From assembly GCA_009885185.1 (NCBI GenBank), contig VFLF01000501.1, positions 1 through 6,719 of the forward strand: a stretch of 6,719 bases of DNA, in the 5' to 3' direction. Positions 1 through 5,879 of the stretch are shown in pieces; within the stretch, counting starts at the first letter, position 1, and the number at the start of each line of letters is the position of its first letter. The position numbers and the translations under genes are program-made. Under the pieces are notes generated by a model that worked only from the letters and a program-made list of their open reading frames with translations, had not been told where the DNA came from and searched no databases. This stretch comes from Nitrosomonadales bacterium (GTDB lineage: Bacteria > Pseudomonadota > Gammaproteobacteria > Burkholderiales > SG8-41).

Positions 1-1983
1 ATCGGCCCGCTCAAGCTGCGCAATCGCGTGGTGATGGCGCCGATGGGCACCAACTACAGCACCACCGACGGGCTTTCCACCGAACGGGATCGCGCGTATT
101 ACGCCGAGCGCGCGCGCGGCGGCGTGGGCATGATCATGACCGAGGCGATGGTGGTGACCGAGTTCGCGCGGCCGCATCACAACTCGCTGTGCGTGTATCA
201 CGACCGTTTTATTCCGGGGTTGGCAAGTCTTGTGGATGCGATCCACGCGCACGGCGCGCTGGTGTGCGCGCAGTTGAATCATCGCGGCGCGCTGCTGCGC
301 CGCCACGTGCTCAACATCGAGCCGGTGGGACCGTCGGCGTGGAAAAACCCCAACACCGGTGACGACGTGCGTCCGCTGGCGGTAGCGGAGATTGTTGAAA
401 TTCAAAAGCAGTTTGTCGCGTCATCGCGGCGCTTGTATCAAGCGGGCTACGATGGGGTTGAAATTCACGCGGGTAACGGATATTTGTTTCAGCAGTTTTT
501 TACCCCGCGTTTGAATCACCGCACCGATCAATACGGCGGTTCGTTCGACAACCGCGCGCGCTTTTTGTTTGAAACGCTGGATCGCGTGAAGCAAGCGCTG
601 CCGGATTTTCCGTTGATCGTGCGGCTGTCAGCAACCGAGTTCACCGAGGGCGGCTACAGCGAAGCCGATATCATCGGATTATCAAAATGTCTTGAAAAAC
701 AAGGGGTTGCGGCGCTTGATCTATCGGGCGGCAGCAATGAGAGCCCGCAGTTGTCGAAATACTGCATCCAGCCGCCGTCGTTCGCGCGCGGTTGCCTGGG
801 GCCGTACGCAAAGCCGATCAAGGCCTCAGTGACGATCCCCGTGTTGGTGGCGGGGCGCGTGGTCGCGCCCGAAGACGCAGAAAAATTACTCGCCGACGGC
901 TGCGCGGATTTTATCTCCGTGGGCCGCGCGTTGTATGCCGATCCGCACTGGTGCGCCAAGGCGTTTGGCGAAGTAAAAGCGCCGATCCGCAAATGCATCG
1001 CCTGCAACGTGTGCTTCGAGCGGCTGACGCTGGAAAAAGATGTCGCCTGCGTGCATAACCCGGTGATCGGCACCGAGTTCGAAGCGCTGGAACACGCCGA
1101 GCCGCAGTTGTTTCCGGCACTAAAAACCAAAACACCCAGGCGCGTGCTGGTGATCGGCGCGGGCGTCACCGGCCTCGAAGCGGCGCGCGCGGCGGCGGCA
1201 CGCGGGCATCACGTCGAAGTGTGGGAAAAAGCCGCGCAGGTCGGCGGGCAAATGCCGCTGGCGATGGCCGCCCCGGACAAAATGGAAGTCGAGCCGATAC
1301 TGGGCTACCGGCAGGCGATGCTGCGCGAATTGAAAGTGACCATACGCACCTCGATGAACGTCACCACTGAGGCGATCCGCGCCTACGCGCCTGAGCTTGT
1401 AATCGTCGCCACCGGCGTTGCGCCGCGCGCGCATCCGTTTGACGTGTCGCAGCTTGCCGACACGGTGCGTGTGATGCACGCTTGGGACGTGCTGCGCGAC
1501 CCATTGCTGCTGGCACTGTCCAAACGCGTCACCATCATCGGCGGCGGCATGGTCGGCGCGGAAGCCGCGGATCTATTAAGCGTGCAAGGCAAGCAATGCA
1601 CCATCGTCGAAATGCTGGGTACGATAGCCGCCGGTATGGCGCGCAATAACCGCATGGAACTGGTCGAGCGACTCGCCGCTCGCGGCACGCAAATGCTCAC
1701 ACGCGTGAAAGTCGAACGCGCGGTGGGAACCACGCTAACGCTACGCGCCGATGATGGGAAAACGCAGGATATCGACGTAGGCGACGCACTGATCTTCGCC
1801 ACCGGCCCCGCGCCGGTGCGCGATGTCGTGCCGTTGCTGGAAGAAGCCGGCGTGGATTACGAACTCGCGGGCGATTGTTATCGTCCTGGTGATTTTTTAA
1901 GCTGTTTGCGCGATGGCTGGCTGGCGGCGCTGAGTGTGGATCATCGGTTTCGTGGCAGTAACCGTAGGATGGGTGGAGCGTAG
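1..1983 (+). CDS. NADH:flavin oxidoreductase, OYE / 2,4-dienoyl-CoA reductase type, 5'-truncated
   Basis: Cytoplasmic FMN/[4Fe-4S]/FAD-type oxidoreductase expected to pass electrons from NAD(P)H to an activated C=C bond, or the reverse. The frame is open from base 1 with no start. The first residues (IGPLKLRNRVVMAPM) are the usual start of the FMN barrel, so only about 10-25 residues are missing; the visible 660 codons match the roughly 670 aa of E. coli FadH. Counting codons from base 1: barrel 1-325, with QLNHRG at 91-96; the OYE substrate/proton-donor set H156, N159, Y161 in HAGNGY; FMN-phosphate-type GRALYADP near 308-315; Fe-S cysteines C332, C335, C338, C350; first nucleotide fold GAGVTG at 386-391; second fold GGGMVG at 514-519, with Glu537 ending its second strand, which hints at NADH rather than NADPH; AGDCYRPGD near 623-631. 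The cluster spacing (CxxCxxC) resembles trimethylamine dehydrogenase, but the flavin-linking Cys of that enzyme is absent. The last six codons and stop lie in a repeat. The substrate is unknown. Confidence 0.93.
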   Translation: MGPLKLRNRVVMAPMGTNYSTTDGLSTERDRAYYAERARGGVGMIMTEAMVVTEFARPHHNSLCVYHDRFIPGLASLVDAIHAHGALVCAQLNHRGALLRRHVLNIEPVGPSAWKNPNTGDDVRPLAVAEIVEIQKQFVASSRRLYQAGYDGVEIHAGNGYLFQQFFTPRLNHRTDQYGGSFDNRARFLFETLDRVKQALPDFPLIVRLSATEFTEGGYSEADIIGLSKCLEKQGVAALDLSGGSNESPQLSKYCIQPPSFARGCLGPYAKPIKASVTIPVLVAGRVVAPEDAEKLLADGCADFISVGRALYADPHWCAKAFGEVKAPIRKCIACNVCFERLTLEKDVACVHNPVIGTEFEALEHAEPQLFPALKTKTPRRVLVIGAGVTGLEAARAAAARGHHVEVWEKAAQVGGQMPLAMAAPDKMEVEPILGYRQAMLRELKVTIRTSMNVTTEAIRAYAPELVIVATGVAPRAHPFDVSQLADTVRVMHAWDVLRDPLLLALSKRVTIIGGGMVGAEAADLLSVQGKQCTIVEMLGTIAAGMARNNRMELVERLAARGTQMLTRVKVERAVGTTLTLRADDGKTQDIDVGDALIFATGPAPVRDVVPLLEEAGVDYELAGDCYRPGDFLSCLRDGWLAALSVDHRFRGSNRRMGGA

Positions 1984-2046
1984 CGCAACCCATCACAAAC
2001 ACCGGCTCATCACCTTGCGTTGTGATGGGTTTCACCCATCCTACGG
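1962..2046. repeat. Imperfect palindromic intergenic repeat overlapping a stop codon
   Basis: The outer arms 1962-1975 and 2033-2046 are perfect 14-bp inverted copies (CCGTAGGATGGGTG and its complement). The inner arms 1987-1998 and 2020-2031 are perfect 12-bp inverted copies (AACCCATCACAA and its complement), with a 21-nt loop. An 11-nt segment on the left (1976-1986) faces one base on the right, giving a long bulged hairpin. From memory, repeats built on GTAGGATGGGT...AACCCATC are scattered in many beta/gammaproteobacterial genomes. The left arm encodes the C-terminal RRMGGA and stop of the upstream flavoprotein gene. In RNA it could act as a 3'-end stabiliser or attenuate readthrough into the MBL gene, but there is no T-run to make it a classical terminator. 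Confidence 0.85.
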
Positions 2047-2101
2047 GATTAAAATAGTGGCCAAGTTGCTAAACCCGTCTTGATTTAATGCGAGGAATCC
2101 C

Positions 2102-2899
2102 ATGACACTGCCCAACTACGAAATTTACGCCATCAAATACGCTTGGCGCGATGCCAAGCGTACCAACCACTTTGTCGGCGGCGATCCGCACGATGCGTCG
2201 ATGCCCATGGATTACTTCGTGTGGCTGGTGCGCAATGCCGAGCGCACGATTGTGATCGACACCGGTTTCACCAAATCGATGGCGGAGCAACGCAAGCGCA
2301 TCTTCCTGCGCTCGCCCGCCGATGGCTTGGCGCTGATGGGCTGCAAGGCTGCCGACGTCAAAGACGTGGTGATCACCCATCTGCACTACGATCACGTCGG
2401 CACGTTTCAGGATTTCCCCGCCGCGCAGTTTCATTTGCAGGATGCCGAAATGGCCTACGCCACCGGTCGCCACATGCGCCACAAGCAGTTTAACCACGGC
2501 TACGAAGTCGATGAAGTCATCGGCATGGTGCGGCTGGTGTACAAGGATCGCGTTACGTTCCACAAGGGCGACGCCGAACTCGCGCCCGGCATCAGCCTGC
2601 ATCACATCGGCGGGCACACGGCAGGCCTGCAATGCGTCCGCGTGCATACCGCGCGCGGCTGGGTGGTGGTGGCCTCCGACACCAGTCACTACTACGAACA
2701 TTTCGAGAAAGGCCGCGTGTTCACCACCACCTTTCATCTGGGCGACACGCTGGATGGTTACGCGCGGCTGCGGCAGCTCGCCGATTCGGATAAACACATC
2801 GTGCCGGGACATGATCCGCTGGTGATGCAGCGCTATCCGGCTGCTTCGGCAGAGTTGAAAGATATCGCCGTGCGCCTGGATGCGGTTCCCAATTACTGA
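2102..2899 (+). CDS. MBL-fold metallohydrolase, N-acyl-homoserine-lactonase-like family
   Basis: Predicted soluble dizinc hydrolase of 265 aa, the usual length for the AiiA/AttM-like branch of the metallo-beta-lactamase superfamily. All metal ligands are present: H93, H95, D97 and H98 in THLHYDHVG; H172 in GGHTAG; bridging D193 in ASDTSHYY; H237 in PGHDPL. There is no signal peptide. The ATG at 2102 is set by a GAGGA Shine-Dalgarno at 2092-2096 with a 5-nt spacer. The gene starts 118 nt after the flavoprotein gene, beyond a repeat, and ends 18 nt before the first MmgE/PrpD gene, so it is probably cotranscribed with the latter. Family members are often annotated as quorum-quenching lactonases, but here the residue three after the bridging Asp is His196, where AiiA has catalytic Tyr194; Tyr197 and Tyr198 follow. 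With catabolic neighbours, hydrolysis of a lactone, ester or cyclic intermediate of the pathway is more likely than signal destruction. Fold and metal site are secure; substrate is inference. Confidence 0.93.
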   Translation: MTLPNYEIYAIKYAWRDAKRTNHFVGGDPHDASMPMDYFVWLVRNAERTIVIDTGFTKSMAEQRKRIFLRSPADGLALMGCKAADVKDVVITHLHYDHVGTFQDFPAAQFHLQDAEMAYATGRHMRHKQFNHGYEVDEVIGMVRLVYKDRVTFHKGDAELAPGISLHHIGGHTAGLQCVRVHTARGWVVVASDTSHYYEHFEKGRVFTTTFHLGDTLDGYARLRQLADSDKHIVPGHDPLVMQRYPAASAELKDIAVRLDAVPNY

Positions 2900-2917
2900 T
2901 TTTTTGAGATATTACCC

Positions 2918-4324
2918 ATGAGCAGTGCCAAACCCCCGTTACTCGAACACGCCACGCGCGACCTCGCGCGTTTTGCCTCCAACATTCAATTCAGTGATTT
3001 GCCCAATGAAGTGATCGAACGCATCAAGCTGTCGGTGCTCGATCACATCGGCTGCGCGTTGTATGGCGCGACGCTGCCGTGGACGCAAAAAGTCGCCGCG
3101 CTGGCGATGGCCGAAGGCGCCAAGCCGGTGGCGTCTATTTTCGGCTTGGGCAAAAAAACCTCGGTGTCGCTGGCCGCGCTGGTGAATGGCACCTCGGGCC
3201 ACGCTTTTGAACTCGACGACATCCATAAAGAATCGATTGTTCATATCGGCTCGCTGGCGCCGCCGGTGGCGTTGGGTTTCGCGGAAAGCGCGGGGGGCGC
3301 ATCGGGCCGCGATGCAATTACTGCGATGGTCGCGGGCTACGAAATCGGCGCGCGCGTGGGCAACGCAGCGACCATGGGTTTGTTTTTTCGCGGCTTTCAT
3401 CCGCAGGGTACCTCGGGCGTATTCGCCGCTGCTGCCGCTGCTGCGCGTATGCTGAATCTCAACGCGGGGCAATTCCAGCACGCGCTCGGCATGTCCGGCT
3501 CGCAGGCGGGCGGGCTGATGGCGGCGCAGGAAGGCGCAATGGTCAAGCGTTTTCACTCTGGGCGCGCGGCGCAAAGCGGCGTGTATGCGGCGCTGCTGGC
3601 GAAGGACGGCTTTACCGGCATTCCCGATGTGCTGGAGGCCGCGTACGGCGGCTATCTCGCGGTGTATTCGGATACGCCGAATGCGGCGCGGCTGACCGAC
3701 GGCTTGGGTAAGGAATGGGAAACACTCAACGTCGGTTACAAGCCGCACGCCAGCGTGACCAGCATCCATACCGCGCTCGACGGGTTGACCGAAATCATGC
3801 GCGAGAATAATCTCAAGGCCGGCGACATCGCCAAACTGGAAACCGGGTTAAGCCCGATGACGCATGTGCATTGCGCGTGGGAATACAAGGCGCAGGGCGT
3901 CACCGCGGCGCAGATGAATTTGTTTTACGGTCTGGCGGTGACGGCGTTGGACGGCATGGCGTTTACCGAGCAATACAAGGAGTCACGGCTGCGTGACCCG
4001 GCGATATTCGATTTTATTTCGCGCGTCAGCGCGTGTGTCGATCCCGAAATTGAGAAAATGGGGCCGCCGTTCCGTCACGCGGCGCGCGTGCAAGTCACCG
4101 CGAAGGATGGCCGCGTGATTGAGAAGTTTTTGCATCACAGGCGCGGCAGTCCGGAGAACCCGTTGAAGCCCGAAGACATCGAATACAAATTCCGTCACGT
4201 GGTGGGCGGCTGTCTGTCGAAAGCCGATATCGACAAGGCGGTTAAGCTCGTGGCGGGGCTGGATAAGGCCGATAGCACCAATGAATTGACGGCACTGATC
4301 GCGGCGCCGGTTGCCGTGAATTGA
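2918..4324 (+). CDS. MmgE/PrpD family protein (first copy)
   Basis: A 468-aa cytoplasmic protein of the family containing 2-methylcitrate dehydratase (PrpD), cis-aconitate decarboxylase and iminodisuccinate epimerase; these act without metal or organic cofactor on di- or tricarboxylates. The usual family length is 440-480 aa, so it looks complete. Landmarks in order: helical-domain start ATRDLARFASN (12-22); GHAFELDDIHKES (94-106) with H109; GYEIGARVG (140-148); GFHPQGTSG (159-167) with H161, followed by an Ala-rich helix; ALGMSGSQAGGLM (189-201); VKRFHSGRAAQSG (209-221) with K210; GYKPHASVTSIHTALD (273-288) in the smaller lid domain; C-terminal NPLKPEDIEYKF (414-425). H109, H161 and K210 appear to match His103, His159 and Lys207 of human cis-aconitate decarboxylase, judged by eye. 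The start ATG follows the MBL stop by 18 nt, with only a weak GAG at 2906-2908, which fits translation within an operon. The exact reaction cannot be assigned; calling it PrpD would overreach. Confidence 0.93.
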   Translation: MSSAKPPLLEHATRDLARFASNIQFSDLPNEVIERIKLSVLDHIGCALYGATLPWTQKVAALAMAEGAKPVASIFGLGKKTSVSLAALVNGTSGHAFELDDIHKESIVHIGSLAPPVALGFAESAGGASGRDAITAMVAGYEIGARVGNAATMGLFFRGFHPQGTSGVFAAAAAAARMLNLNAGQFQHALGMSGSQAGGLMAAQEGAMVKRFHSGRAAQSGVYAALLAKDGFTGIPDVLEAAYGGYLAVYSDTPNAARLTDGLGKEWETLNVGYKPHASVTSIHTALDGLTEIMRENNLKAGDIAKLETGLSPMTHVHCAWEYKAQGVTAAQMNLFYGLAVTALDGMAFTEQYKESRLRDPAIFDFISRVSACVDPEIEKMGPPFRHAARVQVTAKDGRVIEKFLHHRRGSPENPLKPEDIEYKFRHVVGGCLSKADIDKAVKLVAGLDKADSTNELTALIAAPVAVN

Positions 4325-4363
4325 AACGCCTGATACGCATCACGTTACGCAAAATTCTCCTCT

Positions 4364-4446
4364 CTGTCATTCCCGCGCAGGCGGGAATCCATGCGATGTG
4401 CCATATGGCACTGTGTTATGGATTCCCGCCTGCGCGGGAATGACAG
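4364..4446. repeat. Paired dRS3-like repeat element forming a long perfect hairpin
   Basis: The arms 4364-4392 and 4418-4446 are perfect 29-bp inverted copies around a 25-nt centre. Each arm holds a 20-bp unit, at 4369-4388 and 4422-4441, that fits ATTCCC-N8-GGGAAT, the dRS3 pattern described in Neisseria; similar units are common in other beta/gammaproteobacteria (from memory). Each unit is itself a hairpin with 8-bp arms (ATTCCCGC/GCGGGAAT) and a 4-nt loop, so the element can fold as one long stem or as two short ones. The centre carries a perfect 14-bp palindrome at 4398-4411 (GTGCCATATGGCAC). It lies in the 182-nt gap between the two MmgE/PrpD genes. No transposase or T-run is present, so it looks like a small non-autonomous repeat; in mRNA it could be an RNase processing or stability element. 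Confidence 0.88.
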
Positions 4447-4454
4447 GAGTGGTG

Positions 4455-4481
4455 TTGAATCAAGTCAAATCTGTATATACC
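4455..4481 (+). promoter_or_regulatory. Possible weak sigma-70-like promoter upstream of second MmgE/PrpD gene
   Basis: TTGAAT at 4455-4460 and TATACC at 4476-4481 each match the -35/-10 consensus at four of six positions, with a short 15-nt spacer. The site lies in an AT-richer patch between the dRS3-like repeat and the gene start at 4507, where a new promoter would be needed if the hairpin separates the cluster into two transcripts. The match is poor enough to be chance. Confidence 0.2.
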
Positions 4482-4506
4482 AGCACTGAAACCAAGGAAT
4501 GTATTT

Positions 4507-5856
4507 ATGACCACTCAAACCCACGCCCAAAAATTAGCACAACGTTTCGCCAAACTCAGCTACAACGACATTGCCCCCGCCTCGCGCCACGCGGTCAAAC
4601 GCCTGCTGCTCGATTACCTCGGCGTCGCGCTCGCCGGCAGCCAGAGCGAAAGCGGTGTCATCGCGCGACGTTTTGCACGCGAGCAAGGCGGCAAGATAGG
4701 CGCGCAATTGATCGGCGATAAAGCCAAGTCGTCGATGGCGACCACCGCGTTTGCAAACGCGATTTCATCGCACAGCATTGAGCTCGACGACATCGACGTG
4801 CTGGCGCTGTTTCACTTCAGTCCGCCGGTGTATTCGTCGGCGCTGGCGGTGGCGGATGCCACGCACGCGACTGGCAAGCAACTTATTGCCGCGCTTGCTG
4901 CAGGCTGCGAGATGATGGAGCGCGCCAGCCGCGCGGCGAACAACTCGCTGCGCAATCGTAGCTTTCACACCACGCCCACCTGCGGCGTGTTCGGCGCGAC
5001 CATCGCGGCGGCGAAGCTGCTGAAACTCAATCCGGCGAAAATCACCAACGCGCTGGGCATGGCGGGCGCGCAGGCTTCCGGGCTGATGGAGATGTACGGC
5101 CCATCGATGCAAAAGCGGTTTAATCCGGGGCCGACGGCGCGCAACGGTGTTACTGCCGCGCTGATGGCGCAACTGGGGTTTACCGGCGCGGACACCATCT
5201 TTGAAGGCGAGCGCGGCTTCCTCAAGGCGTTCACTGATAAAAATTTCCCTCAAGCATTGGTGAAAGACATCAACAAGCCGTATGAATTGTTGATCGAGTT
5301 CAAACCGTACTCGTGCGCGCGTCCGATACACAACGCGATTGACTGCGCGTTGGATGTGCGCCAGCAGGCAGGCTTTGATGTGAATCAGGTCAAGTCGATA
5401 GCCTTCACGCGTCATCCCGATTGGGCGTTGTATCACCAGAACAAAGCGCCGCGCACCTATCACGAGGCGCAGGTGTCGCTGCCGTTTTCGGTGGCGGTGG
5501 CGTTGCTCGAAGGGCAGGCGCTGTTGAAGCAATACAGCGACAAAAACATTCGCAACGCCAAGGTAAAGCAACTGAGCAGCATCACCAGCATCGCGGTGGA
5601 TGCCAAGCTGCCGCGCGGCGTGTCGTGCAAGATGGTGGCGACACTGAAGGATGGGCGCACATTCACCTCGCAGGTGGATTACCCGAAAGGCTCGATTCAA
5701 AACCCGATGAACGATCAGGAGCTGATGGATAAATTTGCGCGCCTTGCCATACCGGTGATCGGCGCTGACCGCGCGGCGGCGCTGGCGATTGCGGTGATGA
5801 ATATCGAGAAATGCAGTGATGTATCGGCGTTAATGAAGCTCACGATCAAGAAATAA
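4507..5856 (+). CDS. MmgE/PrpD family protein (second, diverged copy)
   Basis: A 449-aa cytoplasmic protein of the same family as the upstream 468-aa protein, but with different wording at most motifs, so it is an old paralogue or a separate acquisition rather than a recent tandem duplicate. Landmarks: SSHSIELDDIDVLALFHFSP (87-106) with H103; FHTTPTCGVFG (153-163) with H154; ALGMAGAQASGLMEM (182-196); MQKRFNPGPTARNGV (201-215) with K203; IEFKPYSCARPIHNAID (263-279), closer to the common family motif than the first copy; C-terminal GSIQNPMNDQELMDKF (395-410). H103, H154 and K203 align by eye with His103, His159 and Lys207 of human cis-aconitate decarboxylase. The DD motif is followed by Ile-Asp-Val-Leu instead of the first copy's Ile-His-Lys-Glu, suggesting a different ligand. 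A good AAGGA at 4494-4498, 8 nt before ATG, fixes the start. The gene lies 182 nt after the first copy, beyond a repeat, and 23 nt before the receptor gene. The reaction is not assignable. Confidence 0.93.
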   Translation: MTTQTHAQKLAQRFAKLSYNDIAPASRHAVKRLLLDYLGVALAGSQSESGVIARRFAREQGGKIGAQLIGDKAKSSMATTAFANAISSHSIELDDIDVLALFHFSPPVYSSALAVADATHATGKQLIAALAAGCEMMERASRAANNSLRNRSFHTTPTCGVFGATIAAAKLLKLNPAKITNALGMAGAQASGLMEMYGPSMQKRFNPGPTARNGVTAALMAQLGFTGADTIFEGERGFLKAFTDKNFPQALVKDINKPYELLIEFKPYSCARPIHNAIDCALDVRQQAGFDVNQVKSIAFTRHPDWALYHQNKAPRTYHEAQVSLPFSVAVALLEGQALLKQYSDKNIRNAKVKQLSSITSIAVDAKLPRGVSCKMVATLKDGRTFTSQVDYPKGSIQNPMNDQELMDKFARLAIPVIGADRAAALAIAVMNIEKCSDVSALMKLTIKK

Positions 5857-5879
5857 ATATTCAATAAAAACAAATACTT

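Noticed and set aside
1..1983. Assignment as trimethylamine dehydrogenase
   Set aside because: The FMN-linking Cys after the first barrel strand is replaced (APMGTNYS) and the active site carries the OYE His/Asn/Tyr set, so only the domain layout and cluster spacing are shared.
2047..2101. Promoter for the MBL gene just after the first repeat
   Set aside because: No pair of -35 and -10 hexamers with acceptable spacing could be found by eye; only the Shine-Dalgarno at 2092-2096 is convincing.
2069..2812. Long minus-strand open frame opposite the MBL hydrolase gene
   Set aside because: It is a mirror of the GC-biased codons of the real gene; its translation is rich in His, Arg, Ala and Val with no recognisable domain, while the + strand carries a full set of metal-binding motifs.
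2939..3769. Minus-strand 276-residue open frame opposite the first MmgE/PrpD gene
   Set aside because: Arg/His/Ala-rich shadow with no motif; the + strand frame is a full-length family member.
4364..4446. Intrinsic terminator or CRISPR repeats
   Set aside because: The stem is not followed by a T-run on either side, and there are only two inverted units rather than regularly spaced direct repeats, so a dispersed repeat fits better.
4398..4721. Small + strand open frame beginning in the dRS3-like repeat
   Set aside because: It starts inside the palindromic repeat and then overlaps the second MmgE/PrpD gene in another frame; the composition is Arg-rich with no Shine-Dalgarno or known domain.
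4765..5700. Minus-strand 311-residue open frame opposite the second MmgE/PrpD gene
   Set aside because: Same cause: an Arg/His/Gln-rich composition artefact within a well-supported + strand gene.
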